Shown: in pieces, positions 11,601 to 26,600 of the stretch | How positions within the stretch are numbered: position 1 is the stretch's first letter | Layout: each line of letters starts with the position of its first letter | NCBI GenBank assembly: GCA_903899985.1 | Contig: CAIULL010000139.1 | Location: 60,267 to 124,266, forward strand | Direction of reading: 5' to 3' | DNA length: 64,000 bases | DNA from: an uncultured Schlesneria sp. | Lineage (GTDB): Bacteria > Planctomycetota > Planctomycetia > Planctomycetales > Planctomycetaceae | Notes under the pieces: model-generated | Told to the model about the DNA's origin: nothing | Database searches by the model: none | What the model saw: the letters and a program-made list of their open reading frames with translations, nothing else | Translations under genes and position numbers: made by a program

Positions 11601-14600
11601 ATCAGTTTCGCCGCTGATCCGACACATCCTCTCACCCAGTCCGCTTCGGCGTCCCTGACCCAGACCGTGGTGGGAGTCGACGAGGTCTACTCGATCGGCC
11701 ACGATGCCCTCAGCGGTACATTCGCCCTGACTTTCAGCAGTTCCGCCGGGACATCACCCCTGCCAGTCCCTGTCGTTGTGAGCGCCTTACCGTTCGACGT
11801 GCCTGCGACCACTGACCCGAATTCGCCTGCTGTCCCTGGCTTACAAGAGCGGATCAATACGGCTCTTATGACGGCTGGTCCTGGCGGCTCGGCAGTTAAC
11901 GTTGCTGTTGTCAAGGACGGGAACAACAACAGTTGGACGATCACCTTCCAGGATCCAAACAATGGCATCAAGGTCACCCTCGATAAAACGAACCTGAGCC
12001 GGAGCTCGGTCATACAAACTCTGCAGACTGGGCAAGCACCCGCAAGCAGCACGACGACTTCCCTCAATTGGAAGACTGCTGACAGCGTAGCGATCCTGGC
12101 GGCCCTGAAGACGCTACCTGGTCTGGCTGATGTCGGAGGTACCCCAGTCGTTTCGGTAACGGGGAATCCCGGTGGCCCCTGGACGATGACTTTCGCCAAT
12201 ACCGTCAAAAATCTCCCCACGATCTCGGCGATCCCGGCGGACGCCACTCCGCTACTGACCTCTGGCGGGACGAGCGTTTCCGAGCAACTCGTTTCCGGCT
12301 GGAGCGCGAATCAGGAATCGTATAGCGTCTGGACCAATGCCGCTGCGGGCCAGTTCAAGCTGAACTTCGGCGCGGTGGACGAGGTCTGGTCGGTCGGAAC
12401 CGATGCCGACAAAGGGACGTTCACGCTGACCGCTTTTGGCCACACAACCCCGGCGATTCCCTACTCGGCGAATGCGACCGATCTGAAGAACGCACTGCAG
12501 AGCCTGGCAATTCCGGTCGGCACCGTGGTGTCTGTTGCGGGTCAGGGGTCAATCGATCTCCCGTGGCGCATTACCTTCCATAACGCCACGCAAGTTATCG
12601 CGAGCGCCGGACTGAGCCTCACAAGCTCGCTCCAGCGTCTTGCCGACATCACGGTGCTACCAAGCGTCACGTACAGTAAGGGGAACACCGAACAACGGAT
12701 CTACCTGAGTCCGGATGCGGTAGGAACCGGTCAATTCCAACTAAGCTATAACGGCGCCGAAACTCCGAAAGTTAACTTTGATGCGGCGACCAACGTCCAG
12801 AATATTGCCAACATCAAATCGGCCCTGGAAGGACTTCCTGGAATCTATCGTGTGGGAATTACAGGCTCGGGTACGAGGCTCGACCCCTGGGTCGTGAAAT
12901 TCGAAAACTCAGCCTTCAATGTGAGCCTGCTCGGGGCCACGAACATCTCGATCATGGCGAACGCGGACCTGGCGAACGCTGCAGCGCCGATCAGCAATAT
13001 CACGACGTCAGCTCCGATTGCATTAACGCCGTTAGTTCCGCTTCAGGCCGCAGCAGCTTCTGGGTCGATCAATTTTAACAACGTAGCGCCTCATGACATT
13101 CCGACGGAACTGGGTCTGGCTGCTTTGCAAGGTGGCTATCAAGTTGCTGTTACTGGCACCGGCAAGCTGGGTGATCCGTGGATCATTACGTTCGAGAACA
13201 AGAACGGAAGTATTCCCACGATCACCGCCGATCCGATTCCGGCAGAGCTCAAGATCGGTGGTGCCAGTTTGCGCATCGCTCCGGGTGCGAGTGCGCAGGA
13301 TCAGACGGTCACCATTCTCGCCAATCAAAATAACCTCGAAGGTTCCTTCACCCTCAGATACCTGGACGGGACCACCGCCGACATCCCGCTGGGGGCTACG
13401 GATGACGTCACTGCAATGCACATTCAGACCGCACTCAATCTCCTGACCTATCAGCCGCCTCAGGGTGGCGCGGCAACTCTACCGGCTCGGGCGAATCTCG
13501 TCGTTGCAGTCACCAACACGGGTTCGCATGCCTGGAATATTCATTTCACCACGCCGAGCGCCGACATTGCTCCGCTTCTGGCGGACACGAGCAAGCTATT
13601 GACCACGAGCGTTGTCATCCCCGCTTACTCGGCAACGGGGATCAGCCTGGGGGACGCGAATGGTCTCGCCCCTGCGAGCGCCCCCTATACGGCCCAGGTC
13701 ATTGGTGGCCCGGCGGCGGACCGCCTGATCGGTGGGACCGTTCAGGCGGTTGAACTCGACGGTGGCGGCGGCAACGACATCGTCGTAGGTACCAGCGGCT
13801 TCAACGACACCCTGAGTGGCGGTGCGGCTGCGGCGGGCGTGCTCACAAAGCTCAGCAACAAGATTACCGGATCTCAGTCGCCATCGGTCGGCAATGTCTA
13901 TGTGACGGGCGGCAGTGGCAACGACGCCATTAATGGCGGTGGCGGGAATGACGTCCTGGTGGGCGGTGCCGGCAACGACACCATCACGGGGGGCGCGGGT
14001 AATGACACGCTGCTGGGTGGCGCGGGAAATGACCTGCTCGACGCAGGGGCAGGTAATGACTACCTCAATGGGGGGGGCGGTAACAACACGCTTCTGGGTG
14101 GCGCCGGTACCGACACTCTGGTGGCCGGCAGCAACGCCCTGCTGGCCAATGACGCCAGCAGCGGCTACGACGTACTTTCGGGCGGAAAAGGCGCCGACAC
14201 CTTCCAGGTGCTGGGCAACTGGCACGTTCTCACCGTCGCCAAGGACGCCCAAAGTTTATTGCAAAGCGTGGGTGGTACGGTCGCCACCCTGTTTGGTGGT
14301 GGTACAGCCCAGGACACGCTGGATCTTTCGAGCCAGACCGTTCCCTACACCACGATTCTTTCCGGTGGCGTGCTGGTGTCGGCACCGGGAACGCTCAGCA
14401 ACGGCACCGTCTACCAGGGAACTCAGCCAGCAACGCTCACGATTACCACCCCTAAAGTCTTAGTGGGAACTGCGAACAAGGTCTTCTCGATCTACAGCGA
14501 TGCCACATCGGGAAACTTTACGCTTCAGGTGAAGGTGAACGCCTCGACAACTCTTGAAAGCAGCCCGATCGCATATGACGCCTCGGCTGACCAGCTTCAA

Positions 14601-17600
14601 ACCATCCTGCAACAACTACCCGGCATCAATAAGGTCACGGTCACCGGCCTGGGTACGGTCGATTCACCATGGCAAGTCACGATCTCGACCTACCAGCAGC
14701 TTTTCAACAACGCCGCGAGCGGCACATTTGTCATCAAGTTCACCCAATCGGGTCTGCCCACACTTTCCACCGCACCGATTCCGTGGAATGCTTCCAGTAC
14801 GGTCTTGCAGGCTGCTCTTAAAGGACTGTACCCAGGCTACGCACCGACGGTAACAGGTGCTGGTACACAGGCGAATCCCTGGCAGATCGACGGTACGGGA
14901 CTCTACACGCTGAGTACAGTCGACACACTTTTAGTTGGCGGTACGAGTACCGTGCACGCAGGGACGGGACTCGAAGCTGCGATTACTGCCGGTCCTACTT
15001 CGCAGGGGCCCAATTCCACCCTGTTACGTCCAGGGGGCACGGCCTCGATCAGCCTGGAAAAGCCTCAGGAAACTGTCCAGGTCACCCCGACTTCTGGCGT
15101 TGCGGATTTTGTGAAGGATCTGGGCCGCTCGGGGGGCGACGTGCGCGTACCGTTGCTGGGATTCACCCCAGGTCAGAGCGCCGCCGGAACAGATTCAGAC
15201 TCGTCTGGCAATCCGGTCACGGTTGCGAGTGGCAAGGCTAATGCCACGCTGAATGCCACGAATTATGTTTATGCCAATGGGATGTCGATACAGAGTATAC
15301 TTGATACGTCGCATCCCAATTTGCAAAGTGACGTGAGCTTCCGGTTGCTCGTCAACTCAGGTAGTGGGGCGAACGTCTATAACGTGACAGTCCCCTTGAG
15401 TTTCTTGAACACCAACGGTTCTGTGAGTGCCCTCGCAAGCAAGATTAATTCACTGCTTACAGCCGCCTACCCTGGCAATAACAGCCTACCCGTCGCCTCC
15501 TCTGCCTCAACGCTCGGTGTCAATTACCTCAAGTTCACGGTGACCCAGGACGGCACCACAGTGACCAGAGATGGCAAGAGCTACCTGGTTCCGGCCAGCA
15601 TTGCCATACTGCCAACGTCCGACAACACCGTCGTTGCCCCCTTGAACAGCAACGGCAACAGCAGCCTGGCCGATATTGCCAGCATCATCGCCCCCAGTGC
15701 CGCCAATACGTTCGTGTTCGGCAACGACTGGGGGCTCAATTATGCCTTCAAGTCCGAACCCGATTTCCTGACGGCATTTCTTAACCGTGATCGTGCGTTG
15801 ACCATCGATACCAGCCAGATGGCTTCCACGAATCAGCAACTGGTCCTCGATTTCCGTTCGGTGAGCTCGGAGCTGAACTTTACGTTCAACAAGGACGGTA
15901 GCCTGACGATTTCGCGCGTGGCGCATCTGAACTTTCCGCTTGGGACCCTGGTCAATGATATCCTGAGCGGCCTGGGCGCAGTCGATGTCGCGAATCTCTT
16001 TGGCGTCGACACTTCAAGAGCACAGGATTTCATCAACTTTATCACCGGCGGTCAGAATGGATTCACGGCCATCACCGCGGCAGGAGACAGTCATTTCCTG
16101 GCCGCGAATGGCCAGCCCGCCGTCAGTACGCTCAGCACGCTCAGTAACGGGAGCCAGGTACTCTACAATAATGCGACCGACGGCTTCTTCACCATCACGC
16201 TCAGTTCAAACGGGCGCGTCACTGACCCTATTCCCTGGAATGCCACGGCCGCCCAGGTGCAGGCGGCCCTGAACCGAGTGGTCAATGTTGGCGGCACGAC
16301 GATCGATCAGAAGACCCAGGCTGCTGTGACTGGTAACGGCACTGCAGCTAGTCCGTGGGTTATTACCAGTGCCAGCGGCCAGCTGCCAGGATTGATCACC
16401 GACGTGCTGGATAGTTTGCTCCCGTCGGATATTCCTTTCGCCAGCATCACCTTCACAAAGGTGGATGCCAACACGATCATCTATGGCGGCGGCGATCTGA
16501 ACACATTTGACTTTCAGGACAACCCGACCTACCAGGGCGTTATTGTCGGAGGGGAGGGAGTGCGGCCGTCCGGTCAGTCAATTCTGAGCTTAGCGACGCT
16601 GCGTGGACTTGCGACCTCCCTCAATCTTCCTGACCTGCTCGTTAAAAACACGGTCCAGTACGAAACCGTCGTGGACCCACGCAACGTTTCGCGTGTGGTC
16701 AACCTGGGAGCATTGTCAGAAGGGACGCTCGCGTCCCGGAACACGGGCTACCTGCCTGGCCACGTCTTGAATATCGACAACGTCACCGTCGGCGGTTCGC
16801 TGCTTTCTCCGGCATACCTCGATGTGGTCGTCGGCAGCAGCTTTCAGGCGGGCGGACTCACGAGTGGTACATTTGACCCCAACCAGGTTCAGTTGGGGAC
16901 GAACACCTTCACGCTGCAGGGGACGTCGGCGGCCGACGCTCTTCTTCCCGATCTTAACGCGGCACCCGGTTCCAGCGCGGCCAAGAAAGCCGCAGTCCTG
17001 CTCGGAAACGCGGCGGAAACAGTGGCCAAGGGGGCTGACGACAGCCTCACCAGTGCGCTGGGTCTGCACGTGTTTTATGGCAGCACAGGATCGGACACGT
17101 ACAAGATCGACGCGACGGTCTGGGGCGCCGCCGTGTGCATCGAGCCTCCGAGCCTGATTGTAGGCGGAAAGACCGTCAGCCCCTTTAACGATACGCTCGA
17201 CATGTCGGGCGTTAACCAGGACTTGCATTTCACCGTTTTCAAATTGACGACGGCCAACCTGGGCTTCATGAGCAGCCTGATGCATTCACTCGGTGGCAAT
17301 GCCGATTCGCTCGCAATCGGCACGAACATCGTCCTCGTTACCGATGGCCTGCTCGATAAGGCCATCAAAGGGCTCAGTGCCCTGGGCAAATTCAACGTGG
17401 ACTTATCCACCGGGCTCTCGGACTGGCTGCACAGCATGGACCCGGGTATCGACCTGTTGGGGAACATCGTTGTCGCTGATGACATCGAGAACATCGTCGG
17501 CGGCGAAGGGACCAACACCGTCACATTTGTCGATGGAGCCACTCTTCCTGGTACGCTCGTGGCCCCCATCGGCGGGCAGATTGTCCTGGATTACGGCCAC

Positions 17601-20600
17601 GACAAGCCATCCATGGACACCACCGGCATCACGGTCAACCTGGGTGCGGGGGCGGACTACAGCATGGGCGCCCTGCTGCAAAACGTCACGGGATGGCCTC
17701 AAAATATCTTCACGTCGCTGACAAGTGGTCGCCTGTTTCCATCCTCCTTGAAGTTCGGCTTCGCCGACAACGTGGATGGCGGACGTCTGGGCGGGTTGGG
17801 CGAACTGTTGTCGTTGATTCCTGCCGTCAACACGCTGGAACAGAATTTCGGGGTCAGCGGCATTTACAAGGTTGTGGGGAGTCAGAATAACGACATATTG
17901 ATCGGCAATAGTAACGATGAGATCTTCGTCACGGGCCAGGGGAATGACTCGATCGACGGTGGGGGGATGACCAGCGCTGGCAACACCGCCAGCTTTGCCC
18001 AGTCCACCTTGCCATCCTCAGTCCGGGGTCCTGTCAACGAAGTGCAGACGATCACCACCACCTCGGCGACAGGAACATTCACGCTGACGATGCCAGAAAC
18101 CGACGTGACGACACAGCCCAAGGGGGCCGGCAGCATCTGGACCACCAAGAGCATCAGCTACAATCTCAGTCAAACCGGCGGAGCCAATAAATCGGCCAAC
18201 GATATTGATCGGAATGTGGACGCACTGTTGTTCAACGCCGCCGACGCCAGCGGAAATAACGCCGATACGTTCTCGGGTGTGCAGTCCAGTTTCACCCCCA
18301 ATCCCAGCGGCACCGGTGGCACCTGGACTTTGGTCTTCCTCGATGCCGGGATCAATTTCCCCCAGATCACGAGCTCGGGCGATAGCCATCTCAAGATTGC
18401 CACCGTGCAGGATGGCCAGGTTGGATATGGATGGACAGGGACGGCAGCCACGCCACCGATAGTCCCAGCACCTGTCAGTACGGTCACTGTCGCTCCTGCC
18501 GAAGCTCAACTGTTGTGGAACAACGCCACCGGCGGAACGTTCACAATTTCGATGAACGTGAATGGAAACAAAAAGACGACGAACGACCTGAACTACCATG
18601 CCTTCGCCAGCGACGTGCAAGCGGCATTAAGATCACTGGACCCCAGCGTCCAGGCCGTGGTGATTGGCTCGGGAACGGCGTCCGACCCGTGGTACATCAC
18701 CGGTCAGGGTGTCAACACGATCACAACTAACGATGTTGGCCTGCAAGGCGGTAGCAGCACGGTGCAGGTGCCACCGGCGGGAGCCCAACTTCTTTTCAAT
18801 AACGCGACGAGCGGGACGTTCACGATCGCAATGAAAGTCGGAGGAATTTCGCTGTCGACAACGGCGCTCGCCGACAACGCCTCGGCAGAAGACGTGAAAA
18901 ATGCTCTCGACAAGCTGGACCCGAGCGTTCACTCGGTGGTGATTGGGCAAGGGACAGCAGCATATCCCTGGATTATCAGCGGCACGGGCGTATCCACAAT
19001 CTCTACGGATGACCGCGGTCTGGCTCTCCCGGTGGCCCGCGAGGACATCTACCAGGCGAATGCCTCCAATCAAGTGCAGCAGATCAAGATCGATCAGTCC
19101 TTTGCAGGCAACTACACGCTCTCGCTGGACGGAGCCAATTTCACCACGCCAATTAACGTGCGCGCCACCGCAACCGAAGTGCAGACCGCCCTCGCAGTGA
19201 TTCTTGGCAAGGATAACGTCGCAGTGACCGGCAACCCGGGTGGACCATACTCCATTACCTTCCAGGGGAGTCTCGCCAATACCCATCAGAATGCCCTGAC
19301 GGCCACGAACATCACCACTCAGGGAATGGCTACTGCCACCATTTCCGTAAACGGCACCAGCAGCGTTAACGAAGTTCAGACACTGACTTTGACCGGGCTG
19401 CCGACTTTCACGCTAGTCGTCGGCAGCCTTGGTTCCACGGCCGCCATTGCCGCCAATGCCAGCGCTCAGGACGTGCAGGACGCCTTGTCTCTGCCGTACG
19501 GTGCAGGCCTCGTCAGCGTCATCGGTAACGGCCGGGCCGATGACCCCTTCCTGGTCACGTTCTTCGGCACAGGAAGCGCGGCACCCCAGCTGACTTCTTC
19601 TTCACCCACCAGCATCACCTGTACGACCTCTTACCTGCTGGACGTTCTGTCAAACGATTCGCAATTCAACGGCCAACTACCGAGTATTGCCTCGATTGCC
19701 ACGTCCGGCACAAGTGGCACAGTCGAAATCAATGCCAGCGGCGACCACCTGCTTTACACCCCCTCTTCGACTCTCCTGGCCAACACTGGAGTGGACTCGT
19801 TCTCCTATGCGATCAGTGGCGTCAGTACGGCCACCGTCTACGTGGCGGTCGGCAAGCCCCTGACGTCCATCCCCGGTGTGACGAACGTGACGACGCTGAA
19901 CCGCATTCAGAACCTGGCCGGTGGCAAAGGGAACGACGTGCTGGTGGGTTACGTGAACGGCCCTGGCAGTACGTTTTCCTTTGTCGACAACTGGGGTAAC
20001 GACGTCGTCAACTCCCCCAGCGGCGGCACGCTCGATTTCAGCGCCGTGACCGGTACGGTCAACGCCCAGACCTACCAGGCGCCGCCGGGTGGCAACATCG
20101 TCACGGTGGTCACCGAGACCAACAAGGGAGTGACCAGCACGCTGACAGCCTACGGCAGCTACACGCTGTTGTTGCCCCCTACGGGCGCCCTGAACAAATA
20201 CGCCCAGTTCTTCAGCAAAAGCCCCAACGTCGGCGCCCTGTACGCCTCGAATACTCCGGCGCCGGCAACCGGACCCGCCCCTCTGACGACCCGGAATCTG
20301 GCCCCCATCGTCTCAGAGGCCATCGCCCGCTGGGAAGCCACCCCCTTCGGTGCCGCGAACAAAGCACTGCTGGAAGGGGCCACTTTCCAGATTGCCACAC
20401 TACCGAGTAATCTGCTCGGCGAAACCGACCAGCAGACCATCTACATCGACCCCACGGGACAGGGGATGGGGTGGTTTGTCGATCCCACGCCGCAAGACAA
20501 CACCGAATTCACTCAGCCCGACTCGGGCGCTTTGATCGCCACAGCGAACAGTCCGGCGAAGGGAAGTTACGACCTGCTCACCGTCGTCATGCACGAACTG

Positions 20601-23600
20601 GGCCATGTCCTGGGGATGCCCGACATCACGGCTCCAGGGTCGCTGATGAATTCCGTACTGGAGACCGGCGTGCGCGAGGCGCCCCCGATCCTGAACCCGG
20701 GCAGTGGACCGGTCCAGTCCGTGAATGGACCCGAGCAGACGGACACGTCGGCGCAGAATCAGATCAAGGTCGGTCTGCAGGACTTCGCCAACTGGAGCGC
20801 CAAGATGTCCGATAAGATCGGCGACGTCGCCGCTTCGGTCGGCAATCTGCCGTTCGTCAATCAATCGCTGGGGTCGGTCTGGACCGTCACCAGCTCGGGG
20901 ATCACGTCGAAGGTGCAGGCCTTCGCCACCAGCGTCAACGATGCCTTCAATACCCATGCCGTAATGACCAGCGCCGACTTCCTGGCGCTACCTGGCGTGA
21001 CCGCCAGCAAGGGGAGCGGCTCTTCGGAATATGCGGTCACGCTCGATCTGGCGGACTTCAACCAGATCGAGACGCTGAACTTCAGTAGCGACCCGCTGGG
21101 CAAGTATCTGGGTCTGAATGTCCCCGTCGGGGTAAGCATGTCAGAGCCCATTACGCTCGATGGCCATCTCAAACTCGATTTCACCTTTGGTCTCGACGCG
21201 CAAGGAAAGTTTTACGTTAACGAGCCGACGGTAACTGGCAGCCTGTCACTGAACGAGGCCAACCCCTTTGACTTGAGCCTCAATCTCGGCCCTGTCGGTA
21301 TTGGCATCCACCAGGGGACTTTTAAGTTTAATGCCACCGTCCACATCGGAGCGACGGGCTCGCTGTCGGATGACACACTCAAGGGGGATACAACCGGCGG
21401 ACTGATCGGCGCACCGACACTGGACAACAACGCCAGCTATGACATCAACCTGCCGATTGAGCTTCAGGGGGCACTCGCCGGTTTCCAAACCGCGCCGGCA
21501 CGGATCTACGGCACCTTCAACACTGCCGGCAGCAATGACCAGGTGGCGCCAACGATGAGCCTGCAGTCGTTCTTCGGAAGTGTCATCACCAATATCAATT
21601 CCGAGAACCTGACGTCGCTCGTCAACATGAAGAGTATTTCTCTCGACGATCTGCTGGCCGGGGTCAGTGGGCTGCTCGACCAACTCGTCCAACCCGGTGG
21701 ATTGGCGTACAAAAACCTGCCGGGCCTCAACGAGAGCCTGGTCAGCCTGCTCGGCAGTCACACCAACGAGGTGCAGACGGTCACACTGGGCGGGGCCACG
21801 GCCGGTACATTCACACTGACCTATGACGCCGATGGCAACCCGGCAACCACGGGCGACAACGAAACCACCGCAGCGCTCGATTACAACGCCTCAGCCTCGG
21901 CGGTGGCTTCGGCTCTGGAGGCTCTGACCAACCTTGGACCTGTCGCGGTCACGGGTTCGCCAGGCGCGTGGACGATCACGTTCACCGACCCCAGCAAGGG
22001 CCGCCTGCCGGTGCTCGAGGCCGACAGCCACCTGCTCACGGGCGGCAGCGCATCAGTTCATATCACGACACAGGGAAGCGACAGCAACCTGATCGACAGT
22101 TTCAAGAACGCCCTGAGCGAGGTCCGGAGTACGCTCAGTAATATCCAGGGCCTGGAGCAGGATCTGAACTTCGATCTGAATACGACGCTCGGCCTCGGCC
22201 TGAACCTGGGAAATCAGGCCACAGTCAAGGCTGATTTTGCGGACTTGACGGGGGTGGCGCCGAGCCTGAACAGCCAATCGACGAACGATGAAATTGCCCT
22301 GGCACTGGCCGATGAAGTTGCCAGCTTCAGCAGCCTGAAGATCGATCGCGGCATCGTCACTGCCAGCCAGGCGCTGGCTGCACTGGGTCTGGACGCGACC
22401 TCCAGCAACGATGACATCGCTCAGGCGCTGGCGGCCAGCTCCGTGGACCTGGGCCAACTGACGACACTCGAACAGGATCGGGATTTACTGGCCAGTTCGA
22501 GCGCCTACGAGGCCGCTTACGGCCGGCTCGGCGTGCTGGGTCTGGACGGTACGGCGACTAACGACGACATCATGACTGCGCTCGACCCATCCAGCGATAT
22601 CAACTACGCCGAGGCGGCTCGCGATCTGCTCAAGAGCGGCGATGGTACCTCGAAGGACCTCGCCAATGCCCAGCAGTTCCTGGTGGCCCATGGGCTGATC
22701 ACTGCGAGTTTCACGACCAGCGACCTGAACAATCTTACGAACGCCAACATCAGCGCGGAGTTCACGAGCGAGTTCAACACCAATTTAGCGGCAGCGGAAG
22801 CGGACCGTGACCTGGTGGCCAGCCAGGGGCCGGCTCTGGCGGCGGCTAAGGCTGCCCTGGCCGCCTTGAAACTGACGGCGGATTCGGACAACTCGGCGAT
22901 TGCGGCCGCTCTGGTCGACCCGGCCGCCCTGCGCACCCTGGAATCTGATCGTGATTTTCTTAACAAGCCCGGCGTTGATGCCGCCACGTCGGCCGCGAAC
23001 CTGGCGGCGGCCGGACTGAGTGTTGACTCGACAGACCTTCAGATTGCCAACGCGGTCATCGATCCGACGCGCCTGGCCACGCTCGAGCAGGACCGGGATG
23101 TGCTGGCCACCTACGATGCCAACAAGCTCATCACAATGTCGTATGAGAACAGCAAATTGACGTTCCTGTTCCAGATCGAAAAGGACCTGCATACAACCGC
23201 CTCGTTCCAGCTCAACCTGCAGGATCTGGTCAGCGAGTCCGACGCCCCGGCCGCCATCCAGGATCTGATCGGGCAGGGGGGTGTGCTGAATGTGACTGCG
23301 GGGGGGACGCTGGCCGTTGACGCCTTCGCCAGGTTTGACTTTGGTTTTACGTTTGACGCCAGCAACATCCTCGAGCCGGAGCTCTATCTTCCTGACAGCA
23401 CAGGCTTCTCGGCGGGACTGCAAATTTCGAATCAGGGACCGCTGAATTTCAGCGCCAGCATCAACGTCCCCGTCATCGGCCAGGTCTCAATCGCGGCAGA
23501 GAATGCCAGCTTCAACCTGACGCTGGGGGCTCACTTTGGCCTGGCAGCCAATCCTGGAGGCGACCACGAGTACCACGTCAGTCAGCTCGTCTCACTGGGG

Positions 23601-26600
23601 ACCAAAGCCTTTGATCTTTCGGCCAAGGGCTCGCTCAAACTGGACCTGCCGCTTTATTTCCCCACCCCCGACTTGCCGCTGGGTGGCTCGACGAAGGATC
23701 TCAACGGCGACGGCGTCCCGGATAACGTGCTGCAGGTCAGTACCGGCTTTGACACCAACGGAGGGGGCTTCAAGGGGATTCAGATTGTCACGCCCAATCT
23801 GAAGGACATGTTCAATCTGTTCGCTCTCCTCAATAATCCGAAGAACATCGTTGATGGCCTGAACATTATTTTCCGTGGTACTGCCGCACCCACACCCGCC
23901 GGCGCCACTCCGGGAGGCATTGAGGGGCTGTCGGCCGATTTTGCCAACCTCAATTTGCCGCTGATCGGCAACAAGTTGCAATCGGCCCCGCAATTCATTG
24001 AAGACTTACGCCACGACTTTGTCGATCAAGAGGTGCTTCCCTTCCTGGCCCCTGGAATCGCTATGGGCGAAACCACGATCCAGATCCTGCGCGACAAGAT
24101 TTGGGCGGCCTTTGGCAACAGGCTGGTGATCGAGACCCTCGATCCCACCACGGGCCAGTACATCTACACCCCCATCACCAGTGCGGCCCAGGTTCCGCTG
24201 GTTGCCGATAATAATGGCGTTGAGTTCAAACTGATGCTTGAAGGGGACATCTTCAATCAAGATTTCCCGATCGACTTCAACTCGGCGGTCCCGGGACTGG
24301 GTCTGGGTGTCAATGGTAACGTCAATGTCCACCTGAATTACGTGTTTGCGCTGGGCATCGGCTTCAGCCTGGCCGACGGTATTTATCTGGATACCAATGG
24401 CGACAACGCCAACGGCGACGAATTCGCCCTGCACTTGGCGGCCACACTCAGCCACGGCACCGATTTGAGCGCAACCCTGGGCTTCCTCAATCTCATGGTC
24501 GGGGTCAACAATGGTCCGGTGGGGACGGGAGTGTTCGGCAACTTTAGCGTCGATCTTCAGGGGGGAGCCGGTGGTCACCTTCCCGTCTCGCAGATCCCGA
24601 CCGGCCTGACAATCGTGGCGGGCTTCAACGCCTTCGCCCACGCCGATCTCAACGCCGACGTGCAGATCGGTGACGGCGGCCAGTTCCCCAAGATCTCGAC
24701 CGAGCTGATCTACGACCAGCAATTCGTCAATGCCACCCTCAGCTCGTCGGCGGGCTTCTCGGCCACGTTTGGTGGCACGCCGTTTATCGAGTTCAAGAAC
24801 GTTTCGCTCGACCTGGGCTCGTTCATCTCGAACGTCGTCGCACCGATCCTCAAGGATGTGCAGACCGTCACCAAGCCTCTGGCACCCATCATCAAGCAGT
24901 TGACCGATCCAATTCCGGTCATCTCAGACCTGGCGAAAAAGCCAGTCACGCTTCTGGATCTGGCTCAGGAATTCGGCGGTGCCAAATTCAATCGCGGTCT
25001 GATCGATTCGCTGATCGCCATCGTCAACCTGGTCAACAGCATTCCGACTGATGGCAGTACGCTTGCCATCAGCTTCGGCGACTTCATCGTCAGCGATGGC
25101 AGCAGTAAGAACGACCTTCGCACACCTGGCAAGAAACTGGCAGATACGCCTAACACGGCCAACGACAGCAGCTTCAGTCTCGATCAGCAGGTCGCCAATC
25201 CAACCGGCAAAATCACACCTGCTGCTGGCAGCGGTAGCACTCCGCCGCCGAGCCCTGCCGGAGCCAAGGGTTTCTTGAGCAAGCTGCGCAACCTGAAGGG
25301 CTTCGACATCCCTTTACTGTCGCATCCATCCTCGATCTTCGGGCTTCTCGAAGGAAAGCCGGGTATCAACCTGGTCACCTTTAACATGCCGGCCCTTGTG
25401 CTCGACTTTAAGTATCAGCGTTCATTCCCCCTGCCGCTGCCAGGGCTCAATGCGACACTGTTTGGCGATGCCTCGATCACGGTGCACTTCGGCTTCGGCT
25501 TTGATTCGACGGGAATCCAGGCCTACCAGAAGAGTGGCAACGTTGGCGACATCTTCCTCAAAGGCTTCTACATCGATCATGCCGCCAACACGCACGAGCT
25601 GGGCTTCTCGATCACGATTGGTGCCGGGGCTTCGCTGGGCATCGGCGGTATCGTTGAGGCGGGTGTGCTTGGCGGGATCATGGCCAACATCAATTTCGAC
25701 ATCAACACCAATTTCTCGTCTGAATCGGACGGGAGTGGCGGCATCAAGATCCGCCTGGCGGACGTCAAGACCGCCTTCGACGAAGGCCCCCAGTGCCTGT
25801 TCGCTGTCTCGGGCGATCTGAGCGTATTCCTGCAGGCGTTTCTGAAGATCGAGATTCCTCTCGGGTTCACCACCATCGTCGTTTACGATGCCAGCTACAC
25901 GCTGTTCCATGCGACCCTGTTGTCGTTCAACGTGGCTTGCCCGCCTCAGCAGCCGCCCGACTATTCCGTCCTCGATACCAACACGCATACGCTCTACTTG
26001 AACATGGGACCGCGGGCCAGCGCGCGCAACGAAGGGGATACCAGCGACGACAGCGAGAACTTCCGCGTCGCCAGCGAAATGGTCAACGGCCAGAAAGTTT
26101 ATCATGTCTACTTTAACAGTGACGGTGAACAGGAGATTGATCCATCCGACCCGCGCGGCGTCCGACGTATCGATAAGACCTACAACGCGGCAGACATCCG
26201 GAACATCGTTATTGATGGCGGCGCCGGTAACAACACCATCACGATTGACGACGGAGTTACCGCAGCCCTGCACATTCAGGTGGGCGCAGGCAACAACAAG
26301 ATCGAGATCAAGAACAAACTTGCCACGGCACCCGTTGCCACCATCGTCGGCGGCAGCGGCGACGATACGATCCTGGGGGGTGCCGAACCCGACTCGATCG
26401 TGGGTGGTGGCGGCGATGACTACCTGAGTGGCGGCGGTGGCGACGACACGATCGCCGGCGGCACGAGCACGAGCGACTTAACCACACTGGGGAACCAGAC
26501 CATCACGGTCGGATCGGGCCATGTATGGATCTATGCCGCCGGGGGAAATGACCAGATCACCGGCGGTACGGGCTCGGCCACGATTTACGCTGGCAATGGC

